NCBI GenBank assembly: GCA_016763855.1 | Contig: JAESSY010000181.1 | Coordinates: forward strand, 1-32,605 | Source: Pseudomonadales bacterium | GTDB lineage: Bacteria > Pseudomonadota > Gammaproteobacteria > Pseudomonadales > Azotimanducaceae | Direction: 5' to 3' | DNA: 32,605 nt | Shown: positions 9,443-17,839 of the stretch, piece after piece | How the letters are laid out: each line of letters starts with the position of its first letter | How positions within the stretch are numbered: position 1 is the first letter of the stretch | Program-made: the position numbers and the translations under genes | Notes under the pieces: model-generated | What the model was told of the DNA's origin: nothing | The model's database searches: none | Seen by the model: only the letters and a program-made list of their open reading frames with translations

Positions 9443-9593
9443 CTAGAGAACGTCTGATTAAGGTCTATTTCCGCCATGTCGGCGTCAGACGCAAGCTACA
9501 AAAAGTGCTTAATGTACAGCATATTAATAACTTTTCTCCGTTCACCCCTTCCTTGCCGTGACGAAAATATCCACTTAATCAGACGCTCTCTAG
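9443..9593. mobile_element. MITE-like 151-bp element with 20-bp terminal inverted repeats
   Basis: The left end CTAGAGAACGTCTGATTAAG (9443-9462) and the reverse complement of the right end (9574-9593) match at 19 of 20 bases. Weaker similarity continues inward for about 15 more bases. The interior encodes nothing convincing. CTAG stands at both tips and could be a 4-base target duplication or part of the repeat. The element fills the gap between two convergent genes; its right tip contains the TAG stop (9590-9592) of the monooxygenase gene. A very long-looped bidirectional terminator is an alternative, but there is no T-tract. Confidence 0.6.
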
Positions 9594-11038
9594 GTAAATG
9601 CCATGACACCATCTTCTAGCGCGCCTTTTCTGATCATTTTCTTATCTTGGGTATAATTCTGCGTATTTCTCCAAGGGTCATTTTTGCCTTGTCTAGGAAA
9701 CAAATGCATTTTTCGTTGCATGTAGCCGGGCGTGAAATCGTCAATCCAGGGCAGGGTTTCCATTTGTTTGTCTTCGTCTCTTAAGCGGGGAGTACATTGT
9801 TTCAATCCGAGTTCGTCCATTCGATTTAATAAACGACAGACATATTCTGAATTGATGTCAGCACGTAGTGTCCAGGAAGCGTTAATGTAGCCAAAGGTCT
9901 GCACCATGTTCGGTATGTCGGAATACATCATTCCTTTGTACGAAAGTGTGTCTGGTATTTGTATATCTTTGTCATCGACGGTGAACTCAATTCCACCCAG
10001 TACTTTTAAGTTCAAACCCGTTGCTGTAATCACAATATCTGCATCCAATTTATCTCCGGATTTTAGCTCGATGCCTGTCTCGGTAAATTGTGATATTTCG
10101 TCGGTGACGACTGATGCTTTTCCAGATCGAATAGCCTCAAATAAGTCTGAGTTTGGGACCAGGCACATCCTCTGATCCCACGGGTTGTAGGATGGTGTGA
10201 AATGAGTATCGACATCGTATTCAGCACCCAGTTCGGTTCGAACACGATCCAAGAGCATTTTTTTAACCTTTTCGGGTTTAGTTCTTGATCTTTTATAAAC
10301 CAAACCTTGCATGCTTATGTTTTTAAATCGCGTAATGGCATAGGCGAGCTTAGTCGGTAAAAATTTTCTCAAAGTGTTGGCAATTATGTCTTTGTCAGGA
10401 GCAGAAACAACATAGGTTGGTGAGCGTTGTAGCATTGTGATACTGGCTGACTCAGCCGCCATAGCAGGAACAAGGGTCATTGCGGTGGCACCGCTACCAA
10501 TAACAACGATATGTTTGTTTTTATATTCAAGAGAGTCGGGCCAAAACTGGGGATGAATAACGCTTCCTTGATACTGATCGATACCTGGAAAATCGGGGGT
10601 GTAGCCTTCTTTGTAATCGTAATACCCGCTACATAAATAAAGGAAGTTGCAACTGATAGAAGTTTTCTTACCCTTTTCATCAATCATAAGGGTCCACTTT
10701 GCGTCGTCACTTGACCATGATGCTTGTCGTACCATTTGATTAAAGCGGATTTTGTTTTCGATACCATTTTCTTTAGCAGTTTCGTTAACGTAATTGAGGA
10801 TTGAAGGTCCATCGGCGATCGACTTTTCATCAAGCCAGGGTTTAAAACTGTATCCCAGCGTGTGCATATCACTATCTGAGCGTATTCCAGGATACCGAAA
10901 TAGATCCCATGTTCCGCCAATGGTCTCACGCCCCTCAAGAATCGCGTAGGATTTATTGGGACAAGATTTCTGAAGCTGGTAGGCGGCTCCGATTCCTGAA
11001 AGACCTGCTCCTACTATGATTACATCAACATGATCCAT
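9590..11038 (-). CDS. EthA-like Baeyer-Villiger flavin monooxygenase
   Basis: 482-residue FAD/NADPH enzyme that would insert oxygen next to a ketone carbonyl or oxygenate sulfur/nitrogen. Two dinucleotide folds are visible: GAGLSG at residues 10-15 for FAD and GSGATA at 181-186 for NADPH. The Baeyer-Villiger fingerprint is YQGSVIHPQFWP at 156-167, with Tyr in the usual Phe position. The segment GGTWDLFRYPGIRSDSDM and the whole length match the mycobacterial EthA group closely. Its natural substrate is not evident. The last codon and the TAG stop abut a MITE-like element, so the C-terminus (DGVMAFT) may have been reset by that insertion. The gene stands alone, transcribed toward the metallophosphoesterase. 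Confidence 0.93.
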   Translation of the reverse strand: MDHVDVIIVGAGLSGIGAAYQLQKSCPNKSYAILEGRETIGGTWDLFRYPGIRSDSDMHTLGYSFKPWLDEKSIADGPSILNYVNETAKENGIENKIRFNQMVRQASWSSDDAKWTLMIDEKGKKTSISCNFLYLCSGYYDYKEGYTPDFPGIDQYQGSVIHPQFWPDSLEYKNKHIVVIGSGATAMTLVPAMAAESASITMLQRSPTYVVSAPDKDIIANTLRKFLPTKLAYAITRFKNISMQGLVYKRSRTKPEKVKKMLLDRVRTELGAEYDVDTHFTPSYNPWDQRMCLVPNSDLFEAIRSGKASVVTDEISQFTETGIELKSGDKLDADIVITATGLNLKVLGGIEFTVDDKDIQIPDTLSYKGMMYSDIPNMVQTFGYINASWTLRADINSEYVCRLLNRMDELGLKQCTPRLRDEDKQMETLPWIDDFTPGYMQRKMHLFPRQGKNDPWRNTQNYTQDKKMIRKGALEDGVMAFT

Positions 11039-11262
11039 AAGTTTAATTTAATCCTCTGAAGAATAGTGATCCTAAGCAGTAGCGACTTCTCAATGGTACA
11101 GGTCACTATCATTAGTTTCTATTGATAATGTAGGCAATAATAGAATCAGTTTATTCCAGAGACAAGGTCATTAAAGGACAGCAGAGGATCTTTAGAGTGT
11201 GACTACGAGTTTTTCAAATTCCCTATGCACATCAATATCTTGTACATCTTTTTCGCGCCCAA

Positions 11263-11290
11263 TTGCGGTTTCTAGGATGAACGTTATACT
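11263..11290 (+). promoter_or_regulatory. Candidate sigma-70 promoter for the MscS gene
   Basis: TTGCGG (11263-11268), 16-base spacer, TATACT (11285-11290), 26 bases before the ATG of the mechanosensitive channel gene. Confidence 0.5.
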
Positions 11291-11316
11291 GCGGCAAATT
11301 AATCTTGGAGCTTTAA

Positions 11317-12135
11317 ATGGAAAATGACATTCAGGCAATTCAAAAGGCAGGAGAGGTCGTTAGCGAATTTGTCATTAACTATGGTTTTCAATTTATTGGT
11401 GCTTTGATCATTATTGTTCTTGGGTGGAAGATTGCTCAATGGATTGGCGAGCTGATTTTCAAACTATGCGTGCGCACCGATATGGACGTGACCTTGGCAA
11501 AATTCTTCGGTGGTCTGGCAAAATCAATCATCTTGGTTTTTGTCGGTATCATTGCCCTTGGTAAATTCGGTATTTCAATGACACCTTTTATAGCGGCATT
11601 AGGTGCGCTTGCTTTTGGTAGTACATTCGCACTTCAGGGGCCGCTCTCAAATTACGGTGCGGGTTTGAATATTATTTTGTCTAGGCCCTTTGTGGTGGGA
11701 GATACAATAAGAGTGCAAGGTGTTACGGGAATTGTTGAGGAGATCAAGCTCGCGCAGACAGAATTAATTAATGAGGATGGGGAAATTATCACTATCCCTA
11801 ACAAATGCATAATAGGGGAGGTGCTCGTAAACTCTCATCTGAATTTGATTGCCGAGAAAGAGATTGGAATTGCCTATGATGTAGATCCGGAAATCGCGAT
11901 CAAAGCGATTCATGCTGGCATAGCGAAAATCGAAGGTGTCGCGAGCGATCCAAAACCCCTTGTCGGTATTGACAATTTTGGCAGCTCTAGTATTCAGTTA
12001 GGCATCCGTTACTGGATTCCGACGGCGCGTTACTTCGAGCTGATGTACGAAACTAATAATGAAATATTGAAGTCGCTAAATGATGCAAGCATTGAAGTCG
12101 CTTGTCCCAAACAAATTGTTCAGATAGCTAAATAA
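11317..12135 (+). CDS. mscS: MscS-family mechanosensitive ion channel
   Basis: 272-residue inner-membrane channel, close in size to E. coli MscS (286 aa), that opens on membrane tension to release solutes during hypo-osmotic shock. Three hydrophobic segments lie at about residues 20-45, 65-87 and 90-120. The third is the Gly/Ala-rich pore helix GALAFGSTFALQGPLSNYGAG. It is followed by the conserved NIILSRPFVVGDTIRVQGVTGIVEEIKL beta domain. The C-terminal alpha/beta domain runs from about 170 to 270. A GGAG site lies a few bases before the ATG (CTTGGAGC). It converges on the TonB receptor gene, with a hairpin terminator between them. Confidence 0.94.
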   Translation: MENDIQAIQKAGEVVSEFVINYGFQFIGALIIIVLGWKIAQWIGELIFKLCVRTDMDVTLAKFFGGLAKSIILVFVGIIALGKFGISMTPFIAALGALAFGSTFALQGPLSNYGAGLNIILSRPFVVGDTIRVQGVTGIVEEIKLAQTELINEDGEIITIPNKCIIGEVLVNSHLNLIAEKEIGIAYDVDPEIAIKAIHAGIAKIEGVASDPKPLVGIDNFGSSSIQLGIRYWIPTARYFELMYETNNEILKSLNDASIEVACPKQIVQIAK

Positions 12136-12146
12136 AGTATACAGAC

Positions 12147-12180
12147 AAAAAAAAGCCGCTTGTTTTTCAACAAGCGGCTT
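12147..12180 (-). terminator. Rho-independent terminator of the TonB-receptor gene
   Basis: A perfect 12-bp stem AAGCCGCTTGTT/AACAAGCGGCTT with a 4-base loop. On the minus strand the stem is followed by eight T (12154-12147), so its T-tract points to the TonB-receptor transcript. On the plus strand the tract is only weakly T-rich, but the hairpin may also stop the MscS transcript. Confidence 0.9.
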
Positions 12181-12209
12181 CATCATACCTTTTCAGTATA
12201 CAGAGTTAC

Positions 12210-14588
12210 TTAGAAATTATAAGCACCTCTTAGGTACCATGCGCCACCTTCGTAGTTCGCGGCACTTCTTCGTGGATATTGTAGACCTACACTCAAACGG
12301 TTAGCATTTGGAGCACCCACTTCATCGACGAACTCATCGAAGACGTTGACTGCACCTAATGTAATCGTCAAGTTGTCATTGAAGGCATAGTTCAATTCAC
12401 TATCAAAATAAATGGTCGAGCCAATTTCAGCACTCGGGTTGGTAGATGAATCAATGGTTCCACGTTCGTCGTAATGTTTGCCGTAGAAATTAGCTCTAAT
12501 CATCCAGCTTAACTTGTCACCGAAGTAGGTGTTAGCAGATAACACCCATCGATCGTTAGGATAATTATTTTCGATATCTTCTACGATGCTATCGGAAACA
12601 GGAATGATTCCGCCAACAGATGCTTGGTTAACTACATCAACAACGTTAAAGCTATAGGCAAATGAGAACGAAGTAGTAGCTGATGTTCCCCAATCAAAAT
12701 TGGATGTCAGCACAAGATCAAGTCCTTTAGATTCAATATCAATCGCGTTTGTATAGAAAGAAATTGAATTTCCGTTGCTGATGATATCTCGTGTTCTGTA
12801 GATTTTGTCATCTACTGCAATTTGATAAACATCTAGCGTGAAAGTCGTGTTATCTGTAAGAGAAGCACTCATTCCCGCACTATAACTTAAGGACTTTTCT
12901 TCACTCAGTGCGGCTCCTCCTGCAGCTAGTGCATCTGGGTTAGTGGGTCTAACAAGACCTTCTTCCACTTGAAGGCCGGTTACGCCGTCAAATGTAGTTA
13001 GTGTTGTTTGGATGTTTGACTGACCAGGTGTTGGCGCGCGAAACCCTGTGGAAACAGAACCACGGAATGTGACTGTGTCTGATACACGGAATCTTGCTGC
13101 AATCTTACCGTTTACAGTACTTCCGACATCACTAAAATCTTCGTAGCGCAGTGCGTACTGGAAAAAAACGTCATCTGTAAAATCCTGCTCCAAATCCACG
13201 TATAACGCATAATTATCTCTATCAAAAGAACCAGCATCATTCGGCGCTATACCTCCCAATCCGTTAGAGCCCGCACCCGTGTAAGAGTTAACTTCGCCTT
13301 CATTAGCAATATAGGTTTCTTCACGCCATTCAGCGCCGAAAGCAACGTTCCAAGAATCGCTGATAGCCTTGGAGAAGTCTGCATTGAGGTTCACTTCTTC
13401 CTGCTTGTATCCGCCGACGTCGAAGTCTCGTTGGGCAGGTACACCGCCTACTAAGCCTAGTGTAGAGTTAATGGTATTATTCAGGAAGTATTCGAGTTCA
13501 TTTTCACCATAACCAATACTAACGTCGTAAGTCATGCCGCTGTCAAATTCCCCGTCAATACCTGCAATAAAACTGAGATCAGTTTGGTCGCCATCAAGGA
13601 AAGGCGTATAGCCAGCAGTCAGACCAGTGAAACCGGCAGCTCGTAGCGGTACTAAACTAGAGTGCTGAGGGTTTCTATAGAAGAATCTATATCGACCTTC
13701 AGTTGAAGCATAGTTACCAAAGGCATATAGGCTTGCTGAATCACTTATTTCAAAACTCGCGCTACCAAAAAAGCGTACAGCCGAAGTTTCTGGTCTTCCC
13801 CAAGTTTGCAGTAGGCCATCGCCAAAGGGTGAATCGGCACCAACACCTTGAATGCCAGCAGCAATCAATCCAGCTGCGTCAGGGCGCTGTATGCCACGAG
13901 ACAATGCGTCATTATCCATAGCTTCAATACTGAGATTGATATGGCCATTATTACCTAGTGGCAAGCCAATGTTTGCGGAAACCTTTGTGCTTTGCTCACT
14001 TTCAAAATGCTCGCCATACTGGACAGAAACAGAACCGCCTGAGTCGGCATCCTTAGTAATGAGGTTAATAACACCCGCAATTGCGTCTGAACCATACTGT
14101 GCAGCAGCACCATCACGAAGTACTTCAACACGCTTTATCGCAACGCCGGGGATCATCCCGATGTCGGCAGCATGTGCACCATTACCTGCAGCAGGTGCGA
14201 AGAATTGGACCAGAGCCGCCCGATGGCGTCTTTTGCCGTTGACGAGAATGAGGGTTTGGTCAGATGCAAGGCCACGCAAGGACGTAGGTCGAACAAAAGC
14301 ACTACCGTCTCCAGTTGCTGGTGTTGCAGTGAATGATGGTATTAGTGATTTAAGGTTATCCGTTAAATCTGCAGTACCGCCAATCGCATTAAAATCTTCT
14401 CCACTAATGACGTCGACCGGTACTGGCGAGTCCGATGCAGAACGCTCTTTTGAACTCCTAGATCCAATTGTTATGACCTCTTCAATCTCACCCGCGGCTT
14501 CTGCAGCTAAGGTCGGTAAAGTCGAGAAGGATAAGCCAGTTGCGATTGCAGCTAGAAATCCCATTTTCTTGTTAAAACCATGCTTCAT
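12210..14588 (-). CDS. TonB-dependent outer membrane receptor
   Basis: About 790-residue outer-membrane receptor that imports a scarce ligand using TonB energy. A signal peptide (KHGFNKKMGFLAAIATGL...TLAAEA) precedes the TonB-box-like EEVITIGSR. The plug domain (about 50-190) includes SLRGLASDQTLILVNGKRRH and RVEVLRDGAAAQYGSDAIAGVINLIT. The rest is beta-barrel, ending in LRGAYNF with the usual terminal Phe. I choose the ATG at 14588 (or 14591) because GGAGA sits 4-7 bases upstream; an ATG at 14618 would add ten residues without a ribosome site. It has its own promoter and terminator. The ligand is not evident: no siderophore or vitamin genes are nearby. Confidence 0.94.
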   Translation of the reverse strand: MKHGFNKKMGFLAAIATGLSFSTLPTLAAEAAGEIEEVITIGSRSSKERSASDSPVPVDVISGEDFNAIGGTADLTDNLKSLIPSFTATPATGDGSAFVRPTSLRGLASDQTLILVNGKRRHRAALVQFFAPAAGNGAHAADIGMIPGVAIKRVEVLRDGAAAQYGSDAIAGVINLITKDADSGGSVSVQYGEHFESEQSTKVSANIGLPLGNNGHINLSIEAMDNDALSRGIQRPDAAGLIAAGIQGVGADSPFGDGLLQTWGRPETSAVRFFGSASFEISDSASLYAFGNYASTEGRYRFFYRNPQHSSLVPLRAAGFTGLTAGYTPFLDGDQTDLSFIAGIDGEFDSGMTYDVSIGYGENELEYFLNNTINSTLGLVGGVPAQRDFDVGGYKQEEVNLNADFSKAISDSWNVAFGAEWREETYIANEGEVNSYTGAGSNGLGGIAPNDAGSFDRDNYALYVDLEQDFTDDVFFQYALRYEDFSDVGSTVNGKIAARFRVSDTVTFRGSVSTGFRAPTPGQSNIQTTLTTFDGVTGLQVEEGLVRPTNPDALAAGGAALSEEKSLSYSAGMSASLTDNTTFTLDVYQIAVDDKIYRTRDIISNGNSISFYTNAIDIESKGLDLVLTSNFDWGTSATTSFSFAYSFNVVDVVNQASVGGIIPVSDSIVEDIENNYPNDRWVLSANTYFGDKLSWMIRANFYGKHYDERGTIDSSTNPSAEIGSTIYFDSELNYAFNDNLTITLGAVNVFDEFVDEVGAPNANRLSVGLQYPRRSAANYEGGAWYLRGAYNF

Positions 14589-14639
14589 CATTGTTTCTCC
14601 CATTGCACAGTGGCTCACTCAGTGGTGAGGCTGTCTGAC

Positions 14640-14667
14640 ATTGTAAACGAATAGCCTTTGGTATCAA
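14640..14667 (-). promoter_or_regulatory. Sigma-70 promoter for the TonB receptor
   Basis: Read on the minus strand: TTGATA (14667-14662), 16-base spacer, TACAAT (14645-14640), about 50 bases before the chosen start codon. Close to consensus at both boxes. Confidence 0.7.
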
Positions 14668-14816
14668 CCGCTGATACGCGTACTGCTCGTAAGAACATTA
14701 AAAAGATTTAGTAATCTAATGTCATTAAAGGGAAAGTTGCGCTTTTATCAAAAGAGGAAGGTGCAGAAAGTACATATTGTCAGAAACCTTAAGTGGATAG
14801 TGGTGTTGAATAAGCT

Positions 14817-16100
14817 TTATAAGGTTTCGAGATACTTTTCCAGATTGTTGCATCCAGCAATCAGATTAGGGAAGAGGTCTTCCAATAGCTGTGGGTTCAT
14901 TTCTGCTTTCCCAGGAAAATTTGCCAATACCCTTATCCCATCGTAATCAACGGACGCTACACGCACTCCGAGATGAGATTCGTCGAGATAAAAGTCTGAA
15001 GCAGGTAGAAGCGCCACTTTTACCGTCGTTAGTATTTCAGCTACCAATTGTTTCGATCCATAAATTTGCTTATCTGCTAATGCCTCTCGAAAGGGTTCGA
15101 AATCGGGGAAAAGATAAAAGGCACCTTCTGGCCTAGGGCAATTGAGTCCCATTTTGATAAATCGGCCGTGTAAATATTCTCCTGCAAACTGGTGAATTTC
15201 TGTACACTTTTCGACTTCTTGCCTGACTGCATCGCCGTATTCGTAGGCTGTTTGCGCGGCATATTGAATAGGTGCGCTGACAGCGCTGAAAGTTTCACTA
15301 ATAAATGACATCAAGGCTTTCATCAATCCTGTCAATTCTTGCGGGATGATCATGACACCTAGTCGGTAGCCACCTGCCGAAAAAGCTTTGGAGAGACCGC
15401 CGGTTATAATTGTCCCTTCTGGATAGAAGTGGGAAAGGCTAGTGTGTTTCTTTTTATTAAAGAGGACAAGACCGTAAATTTCATCTGATATAACGATGAC
15501 ATGGTTGGCGCGACAAACTTTAGCGAGCTGTATTAACTCAGCTTCACTATGGCTGCTGCCAGTTGGGTTATTGGGATTATTAAGGATGAGAATTTTTTGC
15601 CCTGATCCGGCTTCTCCGCAAACGCGTTCTAAATCTTCTGCACTGAGGCGATATCCTTTTGTACGTTGAGTTTCGATGGTTACAATTTTTTTCCCTACGA
15701 TTTCTGCTTGTGGACCATAGCTGACCCAGCTTGGGGCAGGAATGATTAGGGGGCCTTCTAAGAGATAGATAGCTTGAAAGATTAATTCTTTACTGCCGGG
15801 ACCCACACAAATTTGATCTGCCGAGACTGTTAGCCCGCAGTGTTTTTCGTAAAAACGGGCAATCGTACTTAATAATGAAGGTAGTCCTCTTGTGGGTAGG
15901 TAGCTCTTTTTATCGGTGTGATCCGCCAGCGCTTGCTGAATATCAATTGGAACAGGAAAAGGAGATTGTCCAAAGCCAAAATGATAAACAGATTCACCTT
16001 TTGCGCGCATTTCGAGCACTTGCTGATTGATAGCGAGGGTTGCGGACTCTTTAACGTTAAGGATTTTAGGATTAATGTCGACTTGCATTGGGGTTCTCAT
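14817..16100 (-). CDS. Class I/II pyridoxal-phosphate aminotransferase
   Basis: 427-residue cytoplasmic PLP enzyme of fold type I (aspartate aminotransferase-like). Counting from the ATG at 16100: NNPNNPTG at 174-181, DEIYG with Asp206 and Tyr209 contacting the cofactor, the Schiff-base lysine Lys238 in GGLSKAFSAGGYRLG, and Arg246 in the same motif. The amino donor cannot be told from sequence. The ATG at 16100 has GAGAG five bases upstream and lies 8 bases past the stop of yceH; an in-frame TTG at 16112 is less likely. The close spacing suggests it was cotranscribed with yceH, which is now frameshifted. Confidence 0.9.
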   Translation of the reverse strand: MRTPMQVDINPKILNVKESATLAINQQVLEMRAKGESVYHFGFGQSPFPVPIDIQQALADHTDKKSYLPTRGLPSLLSTIARFYEKHCGLTVSADQICVGPGSKELIFQAIYLLEGPLIIPAPSWVSYGPQAEIVGKKIVTIETQRTKGYRLSAEDLERVCGEAGSGQKILILNNPNNPTGSSHSEAELIQLAKVCRANHVIVISDEIYGLVLFNKKKHTSLSHFYPEGTIITGGLSKAFSAGGYRLGVMIIPQELTGLMKALMSFISETFSAVSAPIQYAAQTAYEYGDAVRQEVEKCTEIHQFAGEYLHGRFIKMGLNCPRPEGAFYLFPDFEPFREALADKQIYGSKQLVAEILTTVKVALLPASDFYLDESHLGVRVASVDYDGIRVLANFPGKAEMNPQLLEDLFPNLIAGCNNLEKYLETL

Positions 16101-16108
16101 TACCACTC

Positions 16109-16836
16109 TCAATATTCTTTCTCAACGAGAACAACTTCTTCACTAAGCTGTTCTGCCAATTTTACCAGTGCATTTTCTAGGGCTTCGATTCTTGCCGTTA
16201 ACTTTTGAACTTCTAGGTCTTTGTTTGCTGAGGGAGCACGTTGAACCACCAATTCTTCCGCTATTGATTCAATTTCACCGGAAAATAAGTGTGCATACTC
16301 ATGATCCATTCGTCCCCTTTGTTTGGGTAGTCGCGCCACAACTGAACCACCATCACGTTCCATCAAACTTTTTAAGGATTCTGCAACCGCGTGGTTATCA
16401 TCGAACAAATGTAACCTAGCGCATCGTGTACGCAACTCTCCAGGGGTTTGAGGGCCTCGCAGTAGTAGCACACAAACAATCGCGTATTCAGCCGGATTAA
16501 ATTGATATTCACCGAGTAGAGAATTACAGAAACGCTGTGAATACTTTTCTGTGTTATTTTTAAATCCTTCCTCAATTCCCAGTAAGTATTTTTCCTTTAA
16601 GTTTCTTACTGTTCTTTGCACATCTCCAACTTGAAGATTCATGACGGGCTCGCGGCTTGATTTTTGATTACAAGCTTGGTTAGTGCATTTAATGTTAGCG
16701 GATATTGATCTGGCGTTGTGACTGCCTTCTCTAGCAAGCATCCGATGACCCTAGTCTCTTCTCTATTCAGTTCGATACTTATTTCTCCTACCGGTTTTCT
16801 ATTGAGATTGTAAGGCTTAGGCCATCTAATTCTCAC
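16109..16836 (-). pseudogene. yceH: YceH family (DUF480) protein, disrupted by a single frameshift
   Basis: The two parts match E. coli YceH in succession. The first frame (from GTG at 16836) gives [33 protein letters not shown]. The second frame continues [14 protein letters not shown], then QRFCNSLLGEYQF, LLRGPQTPGELRTRCARLH and YAHLFSGEIE, and ends with a coiled-coil tail. The break is at about 16676-16684. Adding one base at ACCAAGCT would restore the full protein of about 240 residues. YceH is a winged-helix-like protein of unknown function. Either the gene is recently inactivated or this is a sequencing/assembly error. The rest of the sequence shows no decay, which favours error or very recent mutation. 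Confidence 0.88.
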
Positions 16837-16871
16837 GCTTTAGTTATTCAGGATGATAAATGCTACTAATG

Positions 16872-16902
16872 TTGTTTCAATTATCAGTAGATCAGGAAAC
16901 AA
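16872..16902. promoter_or_regulatory. Inverted repeat upstream of the PhyH-like gene
   Basis: TTGTTTC (16872-16878) and GAAACAA (16896-16902) are perfect 7-base arms 17 bases apart, 44 bases before the dioxygenase start codon. It could be an operator, or chance in AT-rich DNA. Confidence 0.3.
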
Positions 16903-16945
16903 TGGTTAATTCTAGAGACTTCTCAACAAAGCTAAGGAGAAAACT

Positions 16946-17779
16946 ATGCCCAAGCTAGAAACCCTTCCCGCATCCAGTAGCACGGATGCAATACTTGAAG
17001 TGATAAGAAAAGACGGAGCCTGTATTTTAGCCGACGCCATGAAACCGAAATTACACGCTGAAGTGAGCAAAGATCTGGATCCTTTCATTCTACAGACAAA
17101 GTTTGGTAAAGATGATTTCTCAGGTACTAAAACTCAAAGATGCGGCGCGCTTATAGCCCGAAGCGAGTCTTGTCGTGAGCTCGTCATGGACAAGAAAATA
17201 CTAGAACTTACTCGAACTTTTTTACGGCCGTTTTCAAAAAAAATTCAAGTCAATACGACTCAAGCAATTAATATTCATCCTGGGGAGGGTGAGCAGTTAT
17301 TTCATAGAGATCGATTTGCTTGGGGAAAATTTCTGCCAAAAGAAATTGAAACGCAATTGAGCACAATCTGGGCCTTAAGTGATTTCACAGAGGAGAATGG
17401 CGCAACCAGGCTTGTCCCAGGTAGTCAATCCTGGGATTGGAAACGGGAGGCTAAGCCAGAGGAGATCTGTCAGGCTGTCATGCCGGCGGGATCAGTATTG
17501 ATCTTTACTGGATCAGTCATTCATTCCGGCGGACGAAACTATTCACAAGGACAAAGATTAGGCGTGAATATAACCTATTGTCTTGGATGGCTCCGGCAGG
17601 AAGAAAATCAGTATCTTTCCTGTCCGCCAGAAGTTGCGAAGGAACTAAGCGACGATTTGCGAAAGCTGGTTGGTTACTCTCACGGTGACTATGCCCTCGG
17701 ATACTATTCGGATCCGAGCCCCCTAGAGGAGATAGGTGCAGGCATTTTCTCGCCAGAGGATCTATTTAAGCAGCCTTAA
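16946..17779 (+). CDS. Phytanoyl-CoA dioxygenase (PhyH) family protein
   Basis: 277-residue Fe(II)/2-oxoglutarate-dependent oxygenase-like protein that would hydroxylate a small-molecule substrate. The iron-binding facial triad is visible as His120-x-Asp122 in LFHRDRF and distal His193 in SVIHSGG. The likely 2-oxoglutarate-binding Arg204 lies 11 residues later in GQRLGVN. LSDFTEENGATRLVPGSQSWD is the typical connecting segment. AAGGAGA lies just before the ATG. A YghU-type glutathione transferase gene starts 60 bases downstream on the same strand, probably in one operon. The substrate is unknown, and the family includes many natural-product and lipid oxygenases. Confidence 0.9.
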   Translation: MPKLETLPASSSTDAILEVIRKDGACILADAMKPKLHAEVSKDLDPFILQTKFGKDDFSGTKTQRCGALIARSESCRELVMDKKILELTRTFLRPFSKKIQVNTTQAINIHPGEGEQLFHRDRFAWGKFLPKEIETQLSTIWALSDFTEENGATRLVPGSQSWDWKREAKPEEICQAVMPAGSVLIFTGSVIHSGGRNYSQGQRLGVNITYCLGWLRQEENQYLSCPPEVAKELSDDLRKLVGYSHGDYALGYYSDPSPLEEIGAGIFSPEDLFKQP

Positions 17780-17839
17780 AAACCAAATCTAATAAAAAAT
17801 TTGACACTTAAAATTTAGAAACTGACAAAGAGACAAAGC

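Noticed and set aside
9340-9561. 73-codon frame crossing the end of the metallophosphoesterase gene into the inverted-repeat element
   Set aside because: It overlaps real coding sequence in another frame and the element interior shows no coding pattern.
9443-9593. Bidirectional terminator reading of the inverted repeat
   Set aside because: The arms are separated by 111 bases and no T-tract follows either arm, so a MITE-like element explains it better.
13852-14628. 258-codon plus-strand open frame opposite the TonB receptor signal and plug region
   Set aside because: It is antisense to a well-supported gene, has no family likeness or ribosome site, and is explained by the codon composition of the receptor gene.
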